A stretch of DNA of 48,890 nt, taken from NCBI GenBank assembly GCA_900550385.1, contig URRZ01000004.1, forward strand, positions 1 to 48,890, in the 5' to 3' direction. The DNA comes from an uncultured Coriobacteriaceae bacterium. GTDB lineage: Bacteria; Actinomycetota; Coriobacteriia; Coriobacteriales; Eggerthellaceae. Within the stretch, counting starts at the first letter, position 1. The number at the start of each line of letters is the position of its first letter. Below the pieces are notes generated by a model. It was not told the origin of the DNA, made no database searches, and saw only the letters and a list, made by a program, of their open reading frames with translations. The position numbers and the translations under genes were made by a program. Of the stretch, positions 1 to 9,339 are shown one piece after another.

Positions 1-177
1 ACGACGAAGGTGCTCACCGAGGCGGCCGTCAAGGGCAAGCGCGACCCGCTCATCGGCCTGAAGGAGAACGTCATCATCGGCAAGCTGATCCCCGCAGGCA
101 CCGGTATGAAGCGGTACAGAGACGTGGAAATCGATATGGGCGAAAAATTCGAGGGCGTGTACGATGCGGCCGAATAG
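1..177 (+). CDS. rpoC: RNA polymerase beta' subunit, C-terminal end (partial)
   Basis: The window opens inside a reading frame whose last 58 residues match the C-terminus of bacterial beta'. The segment containing ENVIIGKLIPAGTG is the conserved region just before the end of the protein, followed here by a short acidic tail. Beta' carries the active-site magnesium of RNA polymerase, but that part lies outside the window. Only the 3' end is present, so nothing can be said about its start. The next gene begins inside its last codons, and rpoC followed by an L7Ae-like gene and rpsL is a familiar gene order in Gram-positive bacteria. Confidence 0.95.
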   Translation, partial: TTKVLTEAAVKGKRDPLIGLKENVIIGKLIPAGTGMKRYRDVEIDMGEKFEGVYDAAE

Positions 178-481
178 CGACGCGCACAGTACCGGGGCGG
201 AGCGGGTCGCGGGACTCAACCAGTCTTTGCGGCTCATCCGCCAAGGGAAGGCCAGGCGGGTCTACCTCGCCGGCGACGCCGACCGCGCCTTCGCCATGCG
301 CGTGCTCGAGGCGCTCAGGGACGCGCCCGGCTGCGAGCTGGTGGTGACGTACACCGCCGCCGAGCTGGCCGAGATGGCCGGCGTGGAGGTCCCGACCGCC
401 GTTATCGCCGAATCGGACGCCCCGCTTAGCGGTCCGTCGGCGCCGAAAGGTAAAAAAACGGCAAAAGCTATTGACAAATAA
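164..481 (+). CDS. L7Ae/L30e-family RNA-binding protein (YbxF/RplGB-like)
   Basis: This is a 105-residue protein whose ATG lies 14 bases inside the end of rpoC, so the two are probably translationally coupled. The central part (about residues 20-85) has the alpha/beta pattern of the L7Ae/L30e fold: an LRLIRQGKAR segment, then a VYLAGDAD strand, a helix, a VVTYTAAELAEMAG segment and a hydrophobic strand. Homologues in the same rpoC-rpsL interval of Gram-positive bacteria (YbxF) bind kink-turn RNA and associate with ribosomes. The C-terminus is a short Lys/Ala tail. The last codons overlap the -35 hexamer of the rpsL promoter. Family assignment is by fold pattern and position; the RNA target is unknown. 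Confidence 0.8.
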   Translation: MRPNSDAHSTGAERVAGLNQSLRLIRQGKARRVYLAGDADRAFAMRVLEALRDAPGCELVVTYTAAELAEMAGVEVPTAVIAESDAPLSGPSAPKGKKTAKAIDK

Positions 482-499
482 GGTTTTTTCGGGTATAAT
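471..499 (+). promoter_or_regulatory. Consensus sigma-70-type promoter of the str/S10 operon
   Basis: TTGACA (471-476) and TATAAT (494-499) are both perfect consensus hexamers separated by exactly 17 bases. The -35 box overlaps the stop codon region of the L7Ae-like gene. Transcription should begin near 506, giving a leader of about 30 nt before rpsL with a GGAAGGAGG Shine-Dalgarno. Such a strong promoter fits high-level ribosomal protein expression. Confidence 0.9.
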
Positions 500-535
500 C
501 AATTCGTTGCGAATATTTTCGGAAGGAGGAACAAA

Positions 536-946
536 ATGCCTACATTCAATCAGCTGGTAAAGCACGGCAGAGAGAAGGTGACTTACAAGTCCAAGTCGCC
601 CGCGCTGCAGAAGGGTACGAACACGATCAAGAACGTCTCGACCGACCTTTCGTCCCCGCAGAAGCGCGGCGTCTGCACCAAGGTCGCCATCAAAACGCCG
701 AAGAAGCCGAACTCCGCGCAGAGAAAGATCGCCAGAGTGAAGCTCACCAACGGGATCGAGGTCACGTCCTACATCCCGGGCATCGGCCACAACCTGCAGG
801 AGCACTCCATGGTGCTCATCCGCGGCGGCCGTGTTAAGGACCTCCCCGGCGTTCGCTACAAGGTCATCCGCGGCACGCTCGACTGCGCCGCCGTCGACAG
901 CCGCAAGCAGGGCCGCAGCCGTTACGGCGCCAAGCGCCCCAAGTAA
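536..946 (+). CDS. rpsL: 30S ribosomal protein S12
   Basis: This is a 136-residue S12, which lies in the decoding centre of the small subunit. The motif TPKKPNSA (about residues 54-61) and RVKDLPGVRY (98-107) hold the lysines equivalent to E. coli K42 and K87. Both are the streptomycin-sensitive form. It is about 12 residues longer than E. coli S12 because of extra residues in the N-terminal third, as in many Gram-positive S12 proteins. It is the first gene after the consensus promoter, with a strong GGAAGGAGG site placed 6 bases before the ATG. rpsG follows after a 112-base gap containing two hairpins. Confidence 0.98.
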   Translation: MPTFNQLVKHGREKVTYKSKSPALQKGTNTIKNVSTDLSSPQKRGVCTKVAIKTPKKPNSAQRKIARVKLTNGIEVTSYIPGIGHNLQEHSMVLIRGGRVKDLPGVRYKVIRGTLDCAAVDSRKQGRSRYGAKRPK

Positions 947-980
947 GTAGCCGTTAAGCCGCGCGGGCCGAGAAGACGAG

Positions 981-1028
981 CCGCCTGAAGGGCAGGCGGG
1001 TCGGGGCCTAATGGGCGCAGGAGCGCCC
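981..1028 (+). other. Two tandem hairpins in the rpsL-rpsG gap
   Basis: CCGCCTG (981-987) pairs with CAGGCGG (993-999), and GGGCGC (1013-1018) pairs with GCGCCC (1023-1028) around an AGGA loop. Neither is followed by a T-run, so these are not simple terminators. They may be mRNA processing or stability elements, or a regulatory target in the leader of rpsG. Confidence 0.5.
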
Positions 1029-1058
1029 CGAAGCGCGCAGGAAAGTTAAGGAGTACAC

Positions 1059-1529
1059 ATGCCGCGTCGTGCAGCAGCCGTCCGTCGCGAGATCCAGCCG
1101 GACGCGAAGTACAACAACCGTCTTGTCACGCAGCTGATCAACAAGGTCCTGCTCGATGGCAAGAAGTCCGTCGCCGAGGGCATCGTCTACGGTGCTTTCG
1201 ACATCATCCAGGAGAAGACGGGCAGCGACCCGCTGTCGGTCTTCAAGAAGGCAATGGAGAACGTCAAGCCCCAGCTCGAGACCAAGAGCAAGCGCGTGGG
1301 CGGCGCCTCCTACCAGGTGCCCATGGAGGTCAACTCCCGCCGCGGCACCACGCTGGCGATCCGCTGGATCGTCGATTTCTCCCGCAAGCGCAAGGAGCAC
1401 ACCATGAAGCAGCGCCTTGCCGCCGAGATCATGGACGCCGCCGAGAACACCGGCGCCTCCGTGAAGCGCCGCGAGGACCTGTACAAGATGGCCGAGGCTA
1501 ACCGTGCGTTCTCGCATTATCGCTGGTAG
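1059..1529 (+). CDS. rpsG: 30S ribosomal protein S7
   Basis: This is a 156-residue protein, the usual S7 length. It has the conserved N-terminal MPRRAAAVRRE segment and the 16S rRNA-binding core (LINKVLLDGKKSVAE, PQLETKSKRVGGASYQVP), and ends AFSHYRW. S7 nucleates assembly of the 30S head and contacts tRNA at the E site. A GTTAAGGAG site precedes the ATG. It lies between rpsL and fusA, the classic str operon order. In other bacteria S7 is the feedback repressor of this operon; whether the hairpins upstream serve that role here is unknown. Confidence 0.98.
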   Translation: MPRRAAAVRREIQPDAKYNNRLVTQLINKVLLDGKKSVAEGIVYGAFDIIQEKTGSDPLSVFKKAMENVKPQLETKSKRVGGASYQVPMEVNSRRGTTLAIRWIVDFSRKRKEHTMKQRLAAEIMDAAENTGASVKRREDLYKMAEANRAFSHYRW

Positions 1530-1543
1530 GAAGAGGTAGAAGC

Positions 1544-3664
<2,121 letters not shown>

Positions 3665-3694
3665 TGCGCCCGCGCTGATTTGGAGGTAAATCAA

Positions 3695-4003
3695 GTGGCT
3701 AATCAAAAGATTCGCATCCGCTTGAAGGGCTACGATCACGAGATCGTGGATCAGTCCACGAAGCTCATCGTCGACACCGCCCAGAAGACGGGTGCAAAGG
3801 TTTCCGGACCCATTCCGCTGCCGACCGAGCGCAACCTGTATTGCGTCATCCGCAGCCCCCATGTGAACAAGGATTCCCGCGAGCAGTTCGAGATGCGCAC
3901 GCACAAGCGCCTGATCGACATCCTGGAGCCCACGCCGAACACGGTCGACTCCCTGATGCGCCTCGATCTCCCCGCCGGCGTCGACATCGAGATCAAGCTG
4001 TAA
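3695..4003 (+). CDS. rpsJ: 30S ribosomal protein S10
   Basis: The protein is 102 residues starting ANQKIRIRLKGYDHEIVD, with the conserved PLPTERNLYCVIRSPHVNKDSREQFEMRTHKR and DLPAGVDIEIKL segments. The start chosen is GTG at 3695, because a perfect GGAGGT (3682-3687) lies 7 bases before it. An upstream TTG at 3680 would place that site inside the gene. S10 (NusE) sits in the 30S head and also acts in transcription antitermination. It is normally the first gene of the S10 operon; here it is cotranscribed with fusA. Confidence 0.97.
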   Translation: MANQKIRIRLKGYDHEIVDQSTKLIVDTAQKTGAKVSGPIPLPTERNLYCVIRSPHVNKDSREQFEMRTHKRLIDILEPTPNTVDSLMRLDLPAGVDIEIKL

Positions 4004-4017
4004 GGGGGATCGCGAAA

Positions 4018-4638
4018 ATGATCAACGCTATCTTTGGCAAGAAGCTGGGCATGACCCAGCTGTGGACCGAGGACGACCGCGTCGTGGCCGTCACCGTCAT
4101 CCAGGCCGAGCCCAACACCGTGTGCCAGGTGAAGACCGCCGACACCGACGGCTACGAGGCCGTGCAGCTGGGCTTCGGCACCATCAAGGAGAAGAAGGTC
4201 AACAAGCCCATGGCGGGGCACTTCGCCAAGCACGGCATCGCCCCGACCCGCTACCTGCGCGAGGTCCGCGTGGAGAACGCCTCCGAGTACAAGGCCGGCG
4301 ACCAGCAGACGGTGGCCGCCTTCGCCGACGTCAAGAAGGTCGACGTCACCGGCACGTCCAAGGGCAAGGGCTTCCAGGGCGTCATCCGTCGCCACGGCTT
4401 CGGCGGCGGCCCCGGCGGGCACGGCTCCCGCTTCCATCGCGCCCCCGGCTCCATCGGCATGTGCGCCACGCCGTCCCGCGTTCTGAAGGGCATGCGCATG
4501 GCCGGCCACATGGGCTGCGACACCGTGACCGTTAAGAACCTGGAAGTCATGCGCATCGACGAGGAGCAGAACCTCATCCTGGTCAAGGGCGCGGTGCCCG
4601 GCGGCAAGAACGCCCTCGTCCGCGTTCGCATGGCGTAA
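4018..4638 (+). CDS. rplC: 50S ribosomal protein L3
   Basis: This is a 206-residue L3 beginning MINAIFGKKLGMTQLW. The central GGGPGGHGSRFHRAPGSIG loop is the extension that reaches toward the peptidyl-transferase centre and is highly conserved. The start is the ATG at 4018, 14 bases after rpsJ with a GGGGGA site; an in-frame extension upstream would run back through rpsJ and is not credible. Order rpsJ-rplC-rplD-rplW is the standard first half of the S10 operon. Confidence 0.98.
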   Translation: MINAIFGKKLGMTQLWTEDDRVVAVTVIQAEPNTVCQVKTADTDGYEAVQLGFGTIKEKKVNKPMAGHFAKHGIAPTRYLREVRVENASEYKAGDQQTVAAFADVKKVDVTGTSKGKGFQGVIRRHGFGGGPGGHGSRFHRAPGSIGMCATPSRVLKGMRMAGHMGCDTVTVKNLEVMRIDEEQNLILVKGAVPGGKNALVRVRMA

Positions 4639-4673
4639 ACTCGGCATCAAGACGTTTAAGGAGCTTTTCCACT

Positions 4674-5300
4674 ATGACGACTATCGACATCAAGGACGCG
4701 GGCGGAAACGCTGCCGGCACCGCCGAGCTTTCCTCCTCCGTCTTCGGCATCGAGCCGAACGTGCATGTCATGCATCAGGTGGTGCGCGCCCAGCGCGCGG
4801 CCTGGCGCCAGGGCACGCACAACACCCGCACCCGCGGCAAGGTGAGCGGCGGCGGCCGCAAGCCGTTCCGCCAGAAGGGCACCGGCCGCGCCCGTCAGGG
4901 CACCACGCGCGCTCCCCAGTGGCGCGGCGGCGGCGTCGTGTTCGGCCCGCATCCCCGCAGCTACTCCTTCCGCGTGAACAACAAGGAGGTCAAGCTGGCC
5001 ATGCGCTCCGCGCTGTCCGCCAAGCTGGCCGACGAGCAGTTCATCGTGGTGAGCGGCTTCGAGTTCGAAAAGCCCTCCACCAAGGGCGCCGTGGCCGCGC
5101 TGAAGGCGCTGGGCGTGGACGATCGCCGCGTGACGCTGGTCATCGAGGACGATGACGTGAACACGTTCCTGTCGTTCCGCAACATCCCCACCGTGAACAT
5201 CCTTCCGGTGTCCTGCGCGAACACCTACGAGCTGATCGACAACAAGGCCCTGGTGTTCACCGAGGCCGCCCTGAAGCGCATCGAGGAGGTGCTTGCGTAA
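4674..5300 (+). CDS. rplD: 50S ribosomal protein L4
   Basis: This is a 208-residue L4. The basic loop TRGKVSGGGRKPFRQKGTGRARQG (about residues 46-69) lines the peptide exit tunnel and is the macrolide-relevant part. The globular domain ends in NTYELIDNKALVFTEAALKRIEEVLA. In enterobacteria L4 is the autogenous repressor of the S10 operon by RNA binding and attenuation; whether that holds here is not shown. Its stop codon abuts the rplW ATG with no gap. Confidence 0.98.
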   Translation: MTTIDIKDAGGNAAGTAELSSSVFGIEPNVHVMHQVVRAQRAAWRQGTHNTRTRGKVSGGGRKPFRQKGTGRARQGTTRAPQWRGGGVVFGPHPRSYSFRVNNKEVKLAMRSALSAKLADEQFIVVSGFEFEKPSTKGAVAALKALGVDDRRVTLVIEDDDVNTFLSFRNIPTVNILPVSCANTYELIDNKALVFTEAALKRIEEVLA

Positions 5301-5591
5301 ATGAAGGATCCCCGCGAGATCATCATCCGCCCCATCATCACCGAGAACAGCTACGATATGATGGAGCAGAACGTCTACACCTTCGAGGTGGCCAAGGACG
5401 CTAACAAGATCGAGATCGGCAAGGCCGTCGAAGAGCTGTTCGACGTGCACGTGAAGAAGGTCAACACGCTGAACGTGAAGTCCAAGCCGAAGCGCGTCCG
5501 CCAGCAGCCGGGCCGCACCCGCACGTGGAAGAAGGCCATGGTCACCATCGCCGACGGCGAGTCCATCGAGCTGTTCGCCACCCAGCAGTAG
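5301..5591 (+). CDS. rplW: 50S ribosomal protein L23
   Basis: This is a 96-residue L23, starting DPREIIIRPIITENSYDMME with the conserved KVNTLNVKSKPKRV and GRTRTWKKAMVTI segments. L23 surrounds the tunnel exit and is the docking site for trigger factor and SRP. The ATG directly follows the rplD stop. It should be followed by rplB, but here it is followed by an intrinsic terminator and about 20 kb of unrelated genes, one of which is a trigger-factor-like protein. Confidence 0.98.
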   Translation: MKDPREIIIRPIITENSYDMMEQNVYTFEVAKDANKIEIGKAVEELFDVHVKKVNTLNVKSKPKRVRQQPGRTRTWKKAMVTIADGESIELFATQQ

Positions 5592-5615
5592 TATCGGGCC
5601 AACGTCTCGATAACG

Positions 5616-5644
5616 AAGGGGTCCCTTTCGAGGGGCCCCTTTTT
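5616..5644 (+). terminator. Intrinsic terminator after rplW
   Basis: AAGGGGTCCC (5616-5625) pairs with GGGGCCCCTT (5632-5641), with one G-T wobble and a TTTCGA loop, and the right arm runs into five T residues (5640-5644). It closes the upstream half of the S10 operon, in agreement with the separate promoter found before rplB. Confidence 0.85.
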
Positions 5645-5646
5645 CT

Positions 5647-8600
5647 ATGGTGTATCATTCAGGGGCAGTGAGGCGGTTTCGGAAAGACGGCGGTTTGGCA
5701 AAGGCGTTCAACAAGGAGATTCGGCGATCCATTCGCCAGACGCTGGGGCGTTTCGTCGCCATCGCCGTGATCGCCGCCCTGGGCGCGGGCTTCTACGCGG
5801 GCTTGCGCATGACGGCACCCGACATGAAGCTGGCGGCCGACCAGAACTTCGACGGCACGAACCTCATGGACATCCGCGTCATGTCGACGCTGGGCCTCTC
5901 GGACGCCGAGATCGACGAGCTGCGCGCGGTGGAGGGCGTGGAGGCCGTCATGCCCGCCTACGAGGTGGACGCCATGGCCGAGATAGACGGCAGCCAGTAC
6001 GTGGTGCGCGTCCATTCGATGGAGCCCGACGTCGTGCGGGAAAGCGACGTCTCCGACGGCCTCGTCGCGCAATCCGACGATGCGTCCTACATCAACCGCC
6101 TCGTGCTGGTGGAGGGGGAGTGGCCCGACGAGCCGGGCGAGTGCCTGCTGGGCGCTGACGTGGTGATGGACTCGCCGGTGGAGATCGGCGACGAGGTGGT
6201 GCTCACCGAGGGGACGGGCGAACTGGCGGACACGATCGACGTCACGATGTTCACCGTGACCGGCTTCGCGCGCACCTCCTACTATGCATCGCCCACGAAC
6301 CTGGGGACCACCTCCCTCGGAAGCGGCGTGATCGACCAGTTCCTCTACGTGCCGGAAGGCGATTTCAACCAGGATTCCCCCTACACCGAGGCGTTCGTGA
6401 CCGTTGAAGGTGCGCGGGATTTGCCGGCCTCCAGCACCGCCTACGACGAGGCCGTTGCGGCGGTGGCGGAGCGCATCGAGGCGCTCGAAGCCGATTTCAA
6501 CGCCGCGCGCCTGGATGCGGTCAAGGGCTCCGCCCAGGACGAGCTGGACGACGCGCGTGCCGAGTACGAGGAGCAGAAGGCGGACGCCCAGCGTCAGCTC
6601 GAGGACGCGCGCGTCCAGCTGGACGATGCGAAAGCCCAGCTCGACGCCGCGGCGGCCACCATCGCGGAGAGCGAGCGCGATCTTGCTGACGGCCAGTCGC
6701 AATACGATGCGGGCGTGGCGGAGATGGCGCAGCAGCGAGAAGATGCCGATGCACAATTGGAGGCTGCCCAAAAGCAGCTCGACCAAGGGCGTGAGGACTA
6801 CGAATCAGCCATGGGCATGCGTGCGCAGCTGGAAACGCAGCTGGAAGGCGTGCGGGGCCAGCTGTCCCAAGCGCAGGAGGCGCTCGAGACCCGAGGGCAG
6901 CTCGAACAGCAGGCGGCGCTCATCGACGCCGCCATCGCCGGTCTCGACCCTTCTGCGGCCGACTACGATCAGAGGCTCGCGCAGCTAGAGGAAACCAAGA
7001 AGGCCGTCATCGCCGCTTTGGAGCAGATTCCCGCGCAAACGGAGCTCGAAGCGGGCATCGCGGCGGCCCAGGAGGGCATAGCCTCTCTCGAGGCGGGCAT
7101 CGCGCAGATCGACGCCGAAACCCAAGGGCTTTCCCCCGAGTACTTCGACGAGGCGCAAGCCGCGCTCGACGGGCAGCGCGCTTCCGCCGATCAGAAGCTC
7201 TCCGACGCCCAGGCCCTGCTCGACGAATCGGCGGCCCAGCTGGCGTCGGGACGCGAGCAACTTGCCCAGGGCAAAGCCGAGTACGAAAGCGGGCTCGCCG
7301 AGCACGAAAGCGGCCTGGCCGAATACCAGGAAAGCTACGACGAGGCGCAGCGCGAGTTCGAGGACGCCGAGGCGCAGCTCGTCGACGCGCAGCGCCAAAT
7401 CGACGAGATCGAGGATCCGCAGCTCTACGTGCTCGACCGCACCAAGCTCATCGGCGCGGAGAGCTTCGAGTCCGACTCGAACCGCATCGACCAGATCGCC
7501 CAGGTATTCCCGTTCATCTTCTTCCTGGTGGCAGCGCTGGTGTCGCTCACCACCATGACGCGTATGGTGGACGAGGAGCGCGTGCTCATCGGCACGCACA
7601 AGGCGCTGGGCTACGGCAAGGCGCGCATCACGTCGAAGTACCTCATCTACTGCCTCGTCGCCAGCGGGCTGGGGTCGATCGTCGGCATCGCGGCTCTCAC
7701 CCAGTTCCTGCCGTACTTCATCATGAACGCCTACGCCATCGTCTACGCGATCCCGCAGCGCCCGACGCCCATCGACGTGCCCATCGCGGCACTGTCGGCC
7801 GGCCTTTCCATCGGCATCACGCTGGTCGCCACGTGGGCCGCCGCCGCGTCCACGCTGCGCGAGACGCCTGCCGCCCTCATGCAGCCGCGCGCCCCGAAGG
7901 CCGGCAAGCGCATCCTGCTCGAGCGCATCGGGCCGGTGTGGCGGCGCCTGTCGTTCTCGTGGAAGGTCACGGCGCGCAACATCTTCCGCTACAAGCAGCG
8001 CTTCATCATGGCCATCATCGGCATCGCCGGCTGCACGGCGCTGCTGCTCACGGGCCTTGGCCTGCAGAACGCCATCAACGACATCATCGACAAGCAGTTC
8101 TACCAGATCTACCGCTACACCATGGTGGTGCGCGTGGACGATACGGCGCCGGGCATTCGGGACGCGGTCGACCGGGTGCTCTCCGGCGAGGCGGCAGGCG
8201 AAGACGCCGGTGCGGCGGATCCTGCGGAATCGGAGGGCGCCGACGGCTCCGGGACGTCCGCCGATGCGATGGCGTCCGGAGACGCCGCCGAGCCGTTCGT
8301 CGGATCGTTCGAGTGGCTGCACACCGCCAACGTCATCGCCGTCAACGAAGGGCATAAGGACCAACGCTTGGAGCTGGTGGTGCCGCAGCATCCCGAAGAG
8401 GCCTCCGACTACGTGCTCATGCGCGAGCGCGTGGGGCACGCGGACATCCCCTTGACCGACAACGGCGTCGTCATCAGCGAGAAGCTGGCGCGCGAGCTGG
8501 GGCTTTCGGTGGGCGATAGCATCGCGATCCACCGCGAGGACGACATCGGCAACCCGGTGGGGGATGCGGTGGAGCTGCCCATCGCAGACATCATGGAGAA

Positions 8601-9210
8601 CTACGTGAGCCAATACCTGTTCATCACACCGCAGCTCTACGCGGAGTCGTTCGGGGAGCCCGCCGCCTGGGACACCGTGTACGCCAAGACCGGCGACGTG
8701 GAATGGATGCGCTCGGCGCTCTCCGAGGAGCTCCTCGCCATCGACGGCGTGAAGACAGTCGGGTTCAACGACGAGCAGATCGACTCCTACCGCACGATGC
8801 TCAAAAGCGTCGACTCGGTGGTGGTGGTGCTCATCGTGGCCGCCGCGGCGCTCGCGTTCGTGGTGCTGTACAACCTCACCAACATCAACATCACCGAGCG
8901 CGCCCGCGAGATCGCCACGCTGAAGGTGCTGGGCTTCACGCGCGCCGAGGTGAACGCCTACATCTTCCGCGAGACCGTCATCCTATCCATCATCGGCGCG
9001 CTCGTCGGCTTGGTGCTGGGCATCTTCCTGGAGGCGTTCGTCGTGCAGACCGCCGAGGTGGACCAGGTGATGTTCGGTCGCGAGATCCACGCCGCCAGCT
9101 TCGCCATCGCCTTCGCGCTCACGATGGCGTTCACCGTGCTGGTCATGCTTTTCATGCGCCGCAAGCTGCGCGCCATCGACATGGTGGAGAGCTTGAAGTC
9201 CAACGAATGA
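5647..9210 (+). CDS. Giant FtsX/MacB-type ABC permease with coiled-coil insert
   Basis: The protein has up to 1187 residues. One membrane segment lies near residues 36-55, followed by an extracytoplasmic domain. A long Gln/Ala/Glu/Asp-rich coiled coil spans roughly 290-595 (repeated LEDARVQLDDAKAQLD-type heptads). Three FtsX-type segments lie at about 618-740, a further one near 790-805, a second extracytoplasmic domain follows, and three final segments lie at about 1056-1180. A Gly/Ala/Asp/Glu-rich linker lies near 855-885. This is the duplicated FtsX layout of lipid- or protein-handling exporters. No matching ATPase gene is adjacent, which is odd because permeases of this class usually have a LolD-like partner. 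The ATG at 5647 sits almost on the terminator; a later TTG near 5695 is an alternative start. The substrate is unknown. Confidence 0.8.
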   Translation: MVYHSGAVRRFRKDGGLAKAFNKEIRRSIRQTLGRFVAIAVIAALGAGFYAGLRMTAPDMKLAADQNFDGTNLMDIRVMSTLGLSDAEIDELRAVEGVEAVMPAYEVDAMAEIDGSQYVVRVHSMEPDVVRESDVSDGLVAQSDDASYINRLVLVEGEWPDEPGECLLGADVVMDSPVEIGDEVVLTEGTGELADTIDVTMFTVTGFARTSYYASPTNLGTTSLGSGVIDQFLYVPEGDFNQDSPYTEAFVTVEGARDLPASSTAYDEAVAAVAERIEALEADFNAARLDAVKGSAQDELDDARAEYEEQKADAQRQLEDARVQLDDAKAQLDAAAATIAESERDLADGQSQYDAGVAEMAQQREDADAQLEAAQKQLDQGREDYESAMGMRAQLETQLEGVRGQLSQAQEALETRGQLEQQAALIDAAIAGLDPSAADYDQRLAQLEETKKAVIAALEQIPAQTELEAGIAAAQEGIASLEAGIAQIDAETQGLSPEYFDEAQAALDGQRASADQKLSDAQALLDESAAQLASGREQLAQGKAEYESGLAEHESGLAEYQESYDEAQREFEDAEAQLVDAQRQIDEIEDPQLYVLDRTKLIGAESFESDSNRIDQIAQVFPFIFFLVAALVSLTTMTRMVDEERVLIGTHKALGYGKARITSKYLIYCLVASGLGSIVGIAALTQFLPYFIMNAYAIVYAIPQRPTPIDVPIAALSAGLSIGITLVATWAAAASTLRETPAALMQPRAPKAGKRILLERIGPVWRRLSFSWKVTARNIFRYKQRFIMAIIGIAGCTALLLTGLGLQNAINDIIDKQFYQIYRYTMVVRVDDTAPGIRDAVDRVLSGEAAGEDAGAADPAESEGADGSGTSADAMASGDAAEPFVGSFEWLHTANVIAVNEGHKDQRLELVVPQHPEEASDYVLMRERVGHADIPLTDNGVVISEKLARELGLSVGDSIAIHREDDIGNPVGDAVELPIADIMENYVSQYLFITPQLYAESFGEPAAWDTVYAKTGDVEWMRSALSEELLAIDGVKTVGFNDEQIDSYRTMLKSVDSVVVVLIVAAAALAFVVLYNLTNINITERAREIATLKVLGFTRAEVNAYIFRETVILSIIGALVGLVLGIFLEAFVVQTAEVDQVMFGREIHAASFAIAFALTMAFTVLVMLFMRRKLRAIDMVESLKSNE

Positions 9211-9221
9211 CGCCCGCACCT

Positions 9222-9270
9222 GCAATGAGAAAAAGGAATGAGAAAAAACCTCCGTCCCTTTTTCTCATTC
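9222..9270. repeat. REP-like palindrome with GGGACGG core
   Basis: GAATGAGAAAAA (9236-9247) and TTTTTCTCATTC (9259-9270) form a perfect 12-bp inverted repeat around ACCTCCGTCCC. A partial direct copy (AATGAGAAAAAGG) lies just before it. Read on the minus strand the core is AAAAAGGGACGGAGG followed by a T-run, close to the palindrome at the right end of the window. It may also end transcription of the FtsX-like gene, since it is followed directly by the trigger-factor gene. Confidence 0.6.
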
Positions 9271-9339
9271 GAAGGCGCATCGCGCGTATGCGATACAATG
9301 GCTGGCAGTGCTTTCAGACGACGAGGAGGGTGTTGTTCA

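Noticed and set aside
8170..8300. Frameshift in the FtsX-like gene at the Gly/Ala/Asp-rich stretch
   Set aside because: The frame is uninterrupted and clear FtsX-type membrane segments resume afterwards in the same frame; the stretch is better read as a flexible linker.
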